DNA of 64,000 bases from Gordius sp. MW1 (lineage: Eukaryota; Nematomorpha; Gordioida; Gordea; Gordiidae): assembly GCA_964036665.1 (NCBI GenBank), contig OZ038530.1:16080001-16144000 (forward strand). The letters are read 5' to 3'. The position numbers and the translations under genes are program-made. Each line of letters begins with the position of its first letter. The stretch's first letter is position 1. Below are positions 23,586 through 34,029 of this stretch, piece after piece. The notes beneath the pieces are model-generated. The model ran no database searches, was not told where the DNA came from, and worked only from the letters and a program-made list of their open reading frames with translations.

Positions 23586-24963
23586 TAGTGATGCGGAAAA
23601 ACCGAGAAAAATCTCGATCTCGTCTCGTCTCGAAAAACCGAGACGAGACGAGACGAGAATGTGAAAAATGGAGTCGAGATCGAGACGAGAATTTTGATGC
23701 CGAGACGAGACGATACGAGATTTTTTCGGCGAGATCTCGACTTTTTATTGGTCGTTAGATTTTAGTAAATTATTGTGTATTTTAATTTGCATAATTTACA
23801 TTTAAGGTATTAAGTGTAAATCAATTTGTATGTAATATATTTGATATTAAAAAAATTCCTAAGTGTAGTAAATATTATATATTTTTGCAAAAAATTTAAA
23901 ATTTGGCAATCATTATGGTTGACCCTTAGGGTATGTGAATAATTTTATAATCTAGGCTTAGAATGAGTTTTGATGGAATAGTAAATGTTTCAAAAGCATA
24001 TTTATTTCGCAGTTACTCATCGTGTAAGTTGCGTTAATTATAAATTGGTGTTTGGGTTGGCAGGTGCATTCAAATACTATAATTTCTTTAATTGTGCAAT
24101 ATAAAATAAATACACGAACCTATCCTATATTTGATAAATAACAATTTAATGGCAAAGTTAGATAGAATTGGAAGTTAATTATAAATTTAAATACGTGAAT
24201 CCTATAATAATGCTGCTTTAATTGTTGTTTTTACAACGTTTTAATATATGCAACTAGTTATTAATTCTGTAAATAATAATATTATCATTCAAAGTCACTC
24301 CTTTGTGGTTTATAACGCTATAATAAACATGCAACAAACACTATGGGCTATAATTGATGATGGTAATATTAGTGTATTTAAACGTTTGCCTTAAATATGT
24401 TAGGTCTACTCTGAAGCTTTAGCCAGGGTTAATAAAGGGTCTTAATTTGCTCAATTATGCAACTATGTCAACTATAAGCGAACTTATAATTTTCTAAGTC
24501 TATTTATATTTGACAGAGACCGTGAATTTGATACAAATGTTATAATTTGCTAGAACAATAAAATTTAATTTTCTATACTTCAAATTTATTTATAATTTTT
24601 TTAGTCTGCACTTTTCATAGAAAATGTTATCTTTATGAATTAATTCATATCTTTATATTGTCAGTAAGAGTCCTGTCCCGCTAAATCTTTAAAAAGTTTG
24701 TGTATTAAAGTTTTTCAAAATATATAAAAGGTTGCCATTTGGATTTTTTAACACTTATTTAATATTTTTAATAAAACAGGAAAAAAATTTATTCCGTATA
24801 TATTTTTTTTTAAAGTCGAGACGAGACGAGAATTCTCGTCGAGACGAGACGAGATCGAGATTTTTTAGACCGAGACGAGACGAGATCGAGATTTTCATAA
24901 TCACTCCCGAGACGAGACGAGATTTTGTTTTCGAGACCGAGACGAGACGAGATCGAAACACTA
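23586..24963. mobile_element. hAT element with GAGACGAGAC arrays (inner copy)
   Basis: Ends TAGTGATGCGG and TAGTGTTTCGATCTCG, with a perfect 8-bp duplication ATGATGCG (23578-23585 and 24964-24971). It is 1,378 bp, inserted in an older element of its own family. Internal sequence (for example GGGTTGGCAGGTGCATTCAA) is found in both copies. The apparent ORFs across 24755-25178 are by-products of the GAGACGAGAC repeats. Confidence 0.95.
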
Positions 24964-25672
24964 ATGATGCGGTAATTATAAATTTTAACCTTAATAAGAT
25001 ATTATGTAAATACATAGTTTTGTCATATGCATTTCTTTTCACATTACAAGCTGGGTTGGCAGGTGCATTCAAATTTACTATAATTTCTATAATTGTGCAA
25101 TATAAAATAATACACGAACCTATATTATATTCGATAAATAACTATTTAATGGCAAAGTTAGTTAGGATTGGAAAGTAATTATTTGGAACACAAATTTGAT
25201 TATAATGATTTTTGTCCCAAATTTAAATACGTGCACTTTAATTTAAAGTTTAAAACCTTATGTTCTTAATCCTATATAATGCTGCTTTTATTGTTGTTTT
25301 TATAACGTATTAATATGTACAACTAGTTGATCACTCGCACTTTGTGGTTTATAACGCTATAGTGAACATGCTATAAACACTATGGGCTATATTTGATGAT
25401 AGTAATATCAATGGACTTAAACGTTGCCTAAAATATGTTAAGGTCTACTTTGAAGCTTTAGCCACGGTTAATAACGGGTCTCAATTTGCTCAATTGTGCA
25501 ACTAAGTCAACTATAAGCGAACTTAAAATTTTCTCAGTCTATTTAGAGTTGACAAACACAGTGAATTGGATACAAATGTTATAATTTGCTAGAACAATAA
25601 AATTTAATTTTCTATACTTCAAATTTATTTTTAGTTTGCACTTTCCATAGTAATATTTTCTTTATGAATTAA

Positions 25673-27051
25673 CTAGCTGACCCGGCAAACTTTGTTTTGC
25701 TATACAAATTATTGCTAAAAAATATTATAAGTGTGTGGGCATAAAATAGAAATGGAGCGTTGTGACAATGATGGCCTATAAAATGACATTACACTATCTA
25801 TTTATTTCATACTTTATACCTTACCAAATTAACAAATATATTTTAAATTACATTTTTTGATAGCTATATAAACATCAGATTATGGCAATTAAAAATAAAA
25901 TAACATAAATGACGGAGGCAAAACAACTAACTTACTATAAGTGTGTGGGGATATTTTTTTCATAAGTTTTATCTAAATTGTAGTGTTATTTTTACAATCG
26001 ATGGAAAGTAAACGTAAATAACTAATTGCAGGTAAGGAGTTTGTCGGGGAATGAAGGGGAGAGAAAATTTTTTATTTATTGTTTCCTGGGGGGTTGTTCG
26101 TCTACCGGTTTAACATTCTTATTATACTTTTAAATATCTAATTCGAGAAAACTTCAGCCTAGTATGTATGACGACATTATTGTATATGATGCTATAAATG
26201 AAACTGGCCCAGAAATGTCCGATATTTTTAAAACGAAAAGGTATTTTAGAAATCTGAAAAAGCTATTTTACTCCTGGCCGCCCTGGGCATCTACGGCTAA
26301 ATTTGGCGCGAATCGGGACGGTAGTTTCAGAATTTAACATTTTTATTATACTTTTAAATATCTAATTCGAGAAAACATGGCGTCATTATTGTATATGATG
26401 CTATAAACATAGACTACATAGACTGCCCATGTCATATGTTCCATATGGCAAATTGTGTGTGAAATTTGCCTCCATTTTATGAACACTACCGTCCTATATC
26501 ACATAATGGCGTTTTGCGCTGTGCCGTTTTGTTCGAACAGGAGAGGTAAAGAAAAAAGGTTTTGATTCCATAAATAAGTAAGATAATACAAAAATATATG
26601 ATATTTTTAAAAAATTTTAATATCATTACAGTTTTTACATTTTTAATTTTTATGAAATGTGTCAATAATAATTTTTTTAAAAATATCATATATTTTGTAA
26701 TATCTTACTTATTTATGGAATCAAACCCTTTTTTCTTTACCTCTCCTGTTCGAACAAAACGGCACAGCGCAAAACGCCATTATGTGATATAAGACGGTAG
26801 TGTTCATCAAAATGGCGGAAAAACACACACACATTTTATACCGTGATGAGCAGTCTATGTAGTCTATGGCTATAAATGAAACTAGCCGGGAAATGTCCGA
26901 TATTTTTAAAACTAAAAGGAATTCTAGGATTCTGAAAAAGCTATTTTACCCCTGGCCGCCCTGGGAACCTACGGGTAAAGTTTCGCGCGAATCGGGCCTG
27001 TAGTTTCAGAATTTAGCCCTTACATACATATACTTTACTTTATATATATAG
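25673..27051. mobile_element. CTAGCTGACCCGGC repeat element
   Basis: Begins CTAGCTGACCCGGCAAAC and ends in a TATATA tract. It is flanked by ATTAA (25668-25672 and 27052-27056). The inner hAT copy preserves the empty site around 24640, confirming the boundaries. Internally, 'CCTGGCCGCCCTGGG' and 'GCGCGAATCGGG' blocks occur twice, and a decayed inverted piece lies at 43440-43580. The class is not recognised with confidence. Confidence 0.75.
26408..26868. mobile_element. CATAGACTA MITE with long hairpin
   Basis: Ends CATAGACTACATAGACTGC on both sides in inverted orientation, with a perfect 8-bp duplication GCTATAAA (26400-26407 and 26869-26876). The interior is nearly self-complementary: the segment from about 26490 to 26620 pairs with about 26665 to 26800, so the whole 461 bp could fold into one hairpin. 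Confidence 0.93.
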
Positions 27052-27329
27052 ATTAATTCTTTATATTGTCAATGAGATGTCGTGTCCCGCTAAATCTTTA
27101 AAAAGTTTGTGTATTAAAGTTCTTTAAAAAATATAAGTTTGCCATTTGGATTTCTTAATACTTATTTAATATTTTTAATAATACAAGAGAGTTTTTTATT
27201 CCGATTTTTTTTAAAGTTGAGACGAGACCGAGATTTTTCTAGACCGACACGAGACGAGGTATTCATAATCGCTCCCGAGACGAGATTTTATTTTCGAGAC
27301 CGAGACGAGATCGCAACACTATTAATAAA

Positions 27330-28453
27330 CAGTCAAACGCTTAGAATTATCTTTATTACTCTTGTCTTGTATTAGCATCTTCCTCTTGTATTATAGAAGT
27401 TAAGATATTTTCCATGAAATAATTATGATGGAATTTCTTTTCATTTTAAAACACGCACTTGAGGAGAAAAACTTTTGTATAAATTAAATTTTTCTGCCAG
27501 AACCCATCACGGTCTAATAACAAAATTGCTAGCTAGAGCCCAGGCTTTAAAATTCGGGTCAGACATGACCTATTATTTAAAGTAGGGCCGCCTCGATATA
27601 ATTAAATATCAAGTAGTCTTTAAGTCTTTTAAATACAATATATCATATTATACCAATTTTAGATTAAAATTAATAATTATATTTAACATTCATTCTTTTC
27701 GCGTTGTGTTATATATAACGAAAAAGAAGCCTACTTCTTATAGCTAAAGGATCAAAATGAATTATATACCTTAAAAGGTGTTGCTTGGAATATATTTTAT
27801 AAGGGAAAAATATACAGTGGTAACGAATCTATAAATCGCGAGCTTATATATGAATAGATAACGATAAACATTCAAAAAAGTTAATTATGTTCGTGTATTC
27901 TTTCTCTTTTCACCTTGTGCGTATCACAACCAAATCTCTTTCAAGGTAATTGAATTTGTTTCACTACAACCATTCGGTTAATAAACTTGATTAGTCTATT
28001 CATTAGTGTTTTGAACCAAGATGGAGTAGCCATCTTAAAATGTTTAAAACTTTTATAAATGTTAATAGTGAAATATATAGTGTACTTGAAGGCTCGACAC
28101 TTTTTTAAAAGACAATAAGATTAATAAAATGTTCAGGCTTTAGTCACCTTTTCAAAGGCTTCTGGCCTTGCCAGTGATAAGTAGCAGATTTAAAAACATA
28201 TTTTGGATTTGGTGCTTTTATATTATTATAAATTCTAACAACATTCAATGATTTTTATCACCAAAAATAGGGAGTTTGAAAGCCTTGCTTCTAGATGTTT
28301 AAATTTCTACAGTCTAAGTTTTTAAGACATTTAACATAAAATATCATATTTCCCATGCCCCCCCCCCAATTAAAAAGCATTGAAATGTTGACCAGGATTG
28401 AATAGAAAAATTTTATATTTTAATTTCGGAAGATGAAGTTTATATTACATAGA
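27330..28453. other. Intergenic, no gene recognised
   Basis: AT-rich sequence with no gene recognised. There is a faint GC-rich patch near 27540 (GAGCCCAGGC) and a C9 run at 28362-28370. Confidence 0.3.
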
Positions 28454-28672
28454 GAGAGGTGTGCACGGATCAAATTTTTTTGATCCGATCCGAGGGGTTT
28501 TGAAAAATTTTATATCCATCCGATCCGAGTTTTCTAAAATCTAAATCCGATCCGATCCGAAATTTTTTAATTAATTTTTAAGAACAGAACTTTTTATTGA
28601 TGATTAAATTCAAAATACATAAAAATAAGGTATAGCAGTTTTAATAGACCCGAAATAAATATAAAATTTTAT

Positions 28673-28758
28673 TTGACTAATTCCATATTATCATATAAAA
28701 ATAATAAAGAATCTAAATTTTCTGGTTTAATTCGCGTTCTTCTTTCTTCTAATGTTCT
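28673..28758 (-). pseudogene. hAT transposase C-terminus remnant
   Basis: Minus-strand codons read EERRTRIKPENLDSLLFLYD followed by NMELVK and a stop. This is the typical 'ERR.RI.PE.ld.l.fl..N' tail of Ac-like hAT transposases. The upstream coding sequence is interrupted by the nested insert and decays beyond it. Confidence 0.8.
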
Positions 28759-28770
28759 TCAAGCACTTCT

Positions 28771-29440
28771 GTGCAAATCGTAATATGTGCATTTCGTAAT
28801 ACAGGCAAGAATTGCTTATGCGCATGCGCAGTTATAACCCTCCGCGTTTGGTAAGTTTTCTAATATTATTATCTTTTATTTTGTAAATATTATTATCGTT
28901 TATTTTGTAAATTCTAGGCAAAATGTAATATAGGCAAGGGTTAGGGTTAGATTTAGTGATTTATTTGATAATAGGTATTACTTATTACTAGAGATGCACC
29001 GATACCAAGTATCGGCATGGTATCGGCGCCGATACCTTGCCAAAAGAATCGGCCCGATACTTTGCTAGTATCGGCAATTACCAAGCCGATACCTTTTTCA
29101 ATATGAAACTCAAAAAATAATATTTATAGTATCTCCTACCATTAAAAAATAGAGGACTTTTTAAATTTTTTGAAAATTGTTTCATTTGATTGGCTATAAA
29201 TATTTCTTTACAATTGTTTTATCGTCAAAATTCTGATCTACCAAAATTTGGATGTGACTTAATTTATAATATTTAATTTGCATATATTTTTTAGTATAAA
29301 AATTTTTTTTATTATAAGTATCGGCATGGTATCGGTATCGGCAAAAAAATCTTAAGTATCGGCTGGTATCGGTATCGGCATAAAATAGTGGTATCGGTGC
29401 ATCTCTACTTATTACGAAATGCACATATTACGAAATGCAC
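28771..29440. mobile_element. Palindromic-ended insert (TTTCGTAATA)
   Basis: Ends are inverted copies of a doubled word: GTGCATTTCGTAATA occurs at the left (first copy mutated to GTGCAAATCGTAATA) and twice in the complement at 29410-29440. It interrupts the hAT transposase remnant and itself contains the hAT MITE 28989-29407. A GGGTTAGGGTTAG stretch near 28938 recurs at about 47880 and, inverted, at about 50530. Confidence 0.7.
28989..29407. mobile_element. hAT MITE, TAGAGATGCACCGATACC family
   Basis: A 419-bp element with perfect inverted ends TAGAGATGCACCGATACCA and a perfect 8-bp duplication CTTATTAC (28981-28988 and 29408-29415). Repeated GGTATCGGTATCGG words lie near both ends. These ends are characteristic of Ac-like hAT families. 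Confidence 0.96.
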
Positions 29441-29815
29441 CAGATTCTCTTCAAGCCACCGAGAAATTTCTTTCCGAAGTGGTAGAGGTAGCAGGTATAG
29501 CTAAAACTTTATTTGCCAGCTTATAAAGCCTTGGCAGGACTGTTTAATATGAAACCCACCATTTCAGCAAATCTTTTTTGAATCATATGTGCAATCTTTA
29601 TTTCAAAGATAATTATAAAAAGGTATCCTAAAAATTATTAATTTAATTAATTAGAACTTATTATTGTTTATTTTATATTTGAAAATCCGATCCGATCCGA
29701 CTAAAATAAAATGTTAATCCGATCCGATCCGACTTCCAAATTAAACTGTTGATACGATCCTATCCGAGTTCGGATGGATCGGATGTCGGATCGGACTGAT
29801 CCGTGCACACCTCTA

Positions 29816-30922
29816 ATTATCACAAATAATTGGTGATAATGCCAACGCTTGTTTAGTTGAAGATAAATATGTAACATTCTAATTTATTGATAATTTTTTT
29901 TACTTTATGCGTTAAATTATTCATTAAAAAACTTCAATGTTGGTTAAGATCATTTTTAGATTTCTATAATAATTAAAATTCCGAGCTGAGTCTTATATTT
30001 TTCATGTAAAATTTTGGGCCTAGGCCAGGCTCCTAATTTCTTTATTTAAAATTTGGGGCCCGATTTAAATTAAAAAATTATATTAAAAGTAATATCATAA
30101 TAAAGCTTACATTCTAGAATATTTGGCCAATTGCATAGTCTATTTTTTCTTCACTAACTTTCTGTGAACACTAATTAAACACAACCATCTACGTCACTAT
30201 ACTACTCATAAAATTTAACTCCTGGCTGTGACCTTTAACCTGAAATTAAAAATTTTGTTTGCGATCAATTTAAACCGTTGATTTGTTTAGTTGAAAAATC
30301 TGGAAATAATAACACTTGCAAAAATTTTTCCTATAAATCACTAGATCTCACATCCCATAAAACGTCATAAATGCTCGTTAAGCGAAATAACCTTACCTTA
30401 CATTAGATAATAAAACCTGGTGAAGGAGTATAAATTATAGAACCCAATTATAAAACATTCTATAAGGTTTTTAGCTACTTTGCAACATTTGCGGGATGGC
30501 TATTGGATTTACCAGTTTTAGGTGGAATGTTTGTCCACATTTCAATGTTGAAAAAATCATGTCCTATCCTTCAACCATAAGAAGTCCATTTATAACAAAA
30601 AGTGTTCGTTTCCTTTTTTTGTATAAGAACAAAGATCAACAAATGTTATACAATCAAATAAAAAAGTGGCAAAATAATACACTAAAATTAAATATTATTT
30701 AAAAACATCAATGAACTCAAATTGCTTTAGGGTATGGTGCCGTCCCGGGCTCGCCCGCAGCGGTCCGGGCTTTTCTGGACTCTGGTTGTATTACACGTTT
30801 AGATTTATATAGAATGAGAGAGTTTTTGTATCCCGAATTTCCAAGCCCGACGGAACTAGGTTAGATTTGGGTGGTTGACTACCTTCTTTACTGGCGATGG
30901 CTAGACTTACGATTGTTTTATT
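29816..30922. other. Intergenic with decayed GC-rich repeats
   Basis: GGCCTAGGCCAGGC near 30016 and CGTCCCGGGCTCGCCC near 30742 look like remains of the GGCCCGG repeat family. A 68-aa ORF at 30496-30702 has no recognisable domain and was not annotated. Confidence 0.4.
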
Positions 30923-31205
30923 AAGAGGTGGGCGCGGGCCTAATTTTTTATTCACGGCCCGCCCACTCACGGTGGTATTAAAAAAAATTCACGCCCACTC
31001 ACGCTTACCACTAAAATTTTTTTGACCCGACCCGCCCGTTCACGAAAGGCAATATTTTGATTCACGCACGTCACGCCCGAAAATTCACGGTGTTTTTAAA
31101 TTTTTCAAAATTGGTAACCTATAATTTATACACTTTTTTGAATTTATTCTATTTATTTCTATAATTCCATAACAAAAAATAAATACAATTTATAAATAGA
31201 AATTT

Positions 31206-31735
31206 TTATTTAAAAAAAGAATAATCCATGTTTTTTGATTTTAATTGAGTACGCCTTTCTTCCAACAAGCGATTGGCTACAGAAAACAATCTTTCACTAG
31301 ATGCCGAACTTGCAGGGGCGGATAAAATTTTACTCGCTAAATTTTTCAAAAAAGGAAACGAATTTTCATGCTTCCAAAACTTCAAAATACTATCATTATT
31401 ATTTGTCTTTTGAGCGATGAATCTTTTAAGTTCATCCTCGCAGCTTTCTTCAATAGATGGTGAGGGTTCATCAGTATCATCTAGAAATTCTCTAAATGTT
31501 TCATTTAGAATATTAGGTTTCTTGTGAGTGTAGGACGAATTATGACAGCTAATAGTTGGTTTTGGCATTGACTTATTCATATCATATTTTATGACATTTA
31601 GCATTTTTATGGTAGTTTTATATATATCGTTTTCTTCTTCTTCTGATAAAAACTTAAGGCTTTTGAAATTGGGATCCAAAATTAAGCCTACTTTATGTAG
31701 GGGCTGGATGAATCTTTCTTTTTTATGGACATGTC
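31206..31735 (-). pseudogene. hAT transposase C-terminal third (Ac/ZBED-like)
   Basis: About 175 open residues on the minus strand. LDPNFKSLKFLSEEEEND is followed by an acidic spacer, then WKHENSFPFLKNLASKIL and PASSASSERLFSVANRLLEE. The last block is the hAT dimerisation domain with the invariant S-S-E-R-.-FS core. The N-terminal zinc finger and the catalytic D-D-E region are absent, and upstream sequence is replaced by unrelated DNA at about 31736. Non-functional alone. Confidence 0.9.
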
Positions 31736-32010
31736 GTGGCCCGGAAAGAAACACCTAGGAATTTCGTAGAGGCATCCGCTGATACAAGGTGGGAGATAGT
31801 TAGTTGCATGGGAAAAGGAAAGGTGGGCTTCCCGAAGCTCCATTAGTTTTACTGTCATCCACCTTGTATTAAATGGTGTAGGGTTTTCACTCAGAAACAG
31901 GTTATACCACGGAGACATGAATTTTGACCAACCAGTAACCATATAGATGTAGTGGGTTAGGATGCCCAGGCATATTTGCGTTACTAGAGGGTGTGGTTTC
32001 GTATTAGTGG
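31736..32010. other. Unexplained block inside the hAT element
   Basis: About 275 bp less AT-rich than its surroundings, abutting the transposase fragment. A minus-strand frame of 84 codons is open across most of it (for example ENPTPFNTRWMTVKLMELRE) but matches no family I recognise. It could be a captured exon, a retroelement piece, or non-coding. Confidence 0.35.
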
Positions 32011-32865
32011 TGGTAAAGTGGCCGCATCAATTTTTTCGAAAAACTTCATTATTATTATTAACATTATTATCTCCTTCACCACTGCTTTGTGTATGATTAG
32101 TATAAATAATAAAGATAAATGAAAATAAAACATATTTAAATTTATGTATTTCCATATTTTCATTGATTTATTATTTTTCATTGGTTGTTGTATTTTGTTG
32201 GGTCTAATAGTACTCTAGATCTTTAAGTTTAATTGTTAAAAAGAAATAATTATTATATATTAATATAATATTATAAACTCTACTCCTTCACTACTCATAC
32301 ATTACATTAAAGCATTTATCACAAATAATACAAAGTAAAAACTTTCAATGACATTTGTAAATACTAAAATTTATAATTTAATGCGAAGAATTACATTTTC
32401 ATTGTAAAATAATATATATAATAATAAAATACTTGAAAGAAGATCACTATATTCATGTAAATAAGCTTGTTGATAAATTTGATTTGAATTTGAACATATA
32501 AATTTTAAAAGAAAAAGCTAGCAAAAGTAAAAATAGGTTCACTCGGATGTTGTTTATAAAATGCGAAAGATTTTTTGTTTTCAAAAACTATTCTTTTTTT
32601 TAAAAAAACTAAATTAAATTAAATAATATTATATTTTTTAAAATTATAAATCTGCAAATTTATATTAATAAAAAACAATTTTAAAAATTAAAATTTCCGT
32701 GATTTATGGAAATTTGTGTTCACGCCCACTCACGCACGGGGAAAATTTTGGAAAGGCCCGTCACGCCCAGTCACGCCTAATAATTTAAAATTTCTTCACA
32801 TTTACGCCGTGACCCACAGTGACACGATGGGTCACGCGTAATTTCACGGCCCGCGCCCACCTCTA

Positions 32866-33742
32866 AGCGCAACCATGTTCGAAAATGCCTTTCTTATAGC
32901 TACCATATTTTCCGATAAACAAATGTTTGGTATTCTAATATTTTACAAATAAATCGCCATTATTTCCTTTGTTCATTTAAACCGCTGAAGGCCATTTTAT
33001 CATTTTGCAGGGCTCTAGGAACATGATCACCGATTGCACATTCAAAATACCGCCTGGGCAAGTAGAGGCTGCTAGTGTCGTAAAAATGGCTGGGTTTTGC
33101 TTGGTTAACCTTTTGGTTATGTCCCCAAAACTTAAACAGACCTAAATTTTTTTGGTCTGGTATTCTTAGTCGCATAAATAGACCAAAAATTTTTTTGTCA
33201 AAATTTTGGTCTGCTTATGTTTGGTCGACTAAAACTAACGGTCGACCAAACAGAACCCAGCGTTTTCATAACACTAAAGGCCTCGATAAATGATCAGAAG
33301 CTTCATGAGAACGAAAGTTTGGTAGAATGGCGTGGTCATAGTATCGACTTATAGAAGAAAGCTAACTTATTTAGTGGAACGGCATATGTTGTATACATAT
33401 TAGGTGTTTCATTTTCTTAAATTAAATATACTACATAATATGGACCTGCAAGGGGGCTGTTCAGGTCCGTCTGCCCGCCCATTATAAAATAAAGCCCGGA
33501 CCCGTCAAAATAATAAATGATAAGCCCGGCGCAAAATTTTAAGAAGCCCGAGCCCGGCCTAAAATCGTTTGTAAAAAATTTCATTTTGTTTTTTCTATTT
33601 TGTACTTTTATCCTGCAATACAAATGTTAATAAAAATTATGTAAAAAAATCATCAATAACTTCCGTTCTCAAACGAGTTAATCTTTCTTATATAAGGCGA
33701 CCTCAAGTTCAAATTTTTTTTGTAGCCGGTTTACATTAAACC
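32866..33742. other. Intergenic with one small MITE
   Basis: Besides the MITE at 33089-33261, a GC-rich decayed repeat (GCCCGGACCCGTC, AAGCCCGAGCCCGGCC) lies at about 33440-33570. No gene was recognised. Confidence 0.4.
33089..33261. mobile_element. Short MITE-like inverted repeat
   Basis: Ends GCTGGGTTTTGCTTGG and, inward from the right, GCTGGGTTCTGTTTGG, with repeated TTTGGTC words inside. The interior around 33130-33235 is largely self-complementary. No clear target duplication was seen. Confidence 0.55.
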
Positions 33743-34029
33743 CAGAGATGTTAAACGCACTTCAAAAACCGGTGCCGCACTCGCACATTGAGGAAAATCC
33801 GGTGCGCGCACTCGCATCAGTTTTAACAAATGTGCGCGCACTCGCACCAGAATTGATTGCACTATAACAAAACAAAATATAGAGTATTGTTCAATGCATA
33901 ACTTTTATTTTGTCTAATGCAAAAAACTAATGAATATTTTATAATTATAAAAATAATCGATATACAATAAAATAATCAACATAGCATTTTATTCACATTC
34001 ATGAGTAAAAGCATTTCAAGGTGATTATC

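Larger units (their letters stand above)
23122..27321. mobile_element. hAT element with GAGACGAGAC arrays (outer copy)
   Basis: Left end TAGTGATGCGGAAAAACCGA; right end read inward TAGTGTTGCGATCTCG. Flanking 8-mers are TTAATAAG (23114-23121) and TTAATAAA (27322-27329), 7/8 matching. Both termini carry arrays of CGAGACGAGA and its complement. The body is interrupted by a second copy of the same family (23586-24963) and by a 1.38-kb repeat (25673-27051). No transposase domain was recognised inside, so it appears non-autonomous. Confidence 0.85.
28454..29815 (-). mobile_element. hAT element with GATCCGATCC arrays
   Basis: Inverted ends AGAGGTGTGCACGGATC, followed inward by arrays of GATCCGATCCGA. 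No clean 8-bp duplication was found, so it is probably old. It retains the last codons of a transposase at 28673-28758 on the minus strand and is split by a palindromic insert at 28771-29440. Confidence 0.85.
30923..32865 (-). mobile_element. hAT element with CACGCCCACTCACG arrays
   Basis: Inverted ends AGAGGTGGGCGCGGGCC, with subterminal repeats of CACGCCC and CACTCACG on both sides. The flanking 8-mers do not match, so the element is old or one end is altered. It carries the C-terminal third of a transposase gene and an unrelated insert at about 31736-32010. Confidence 0.85.

Noticed and set aside
24732..25178. 148-aa and 105-aa ORFs rich in RRDE/SRL repeats
   Set aside because: Direct translation of GAGACGAGAC subterminal arrays, open only because the repeat has no stops.
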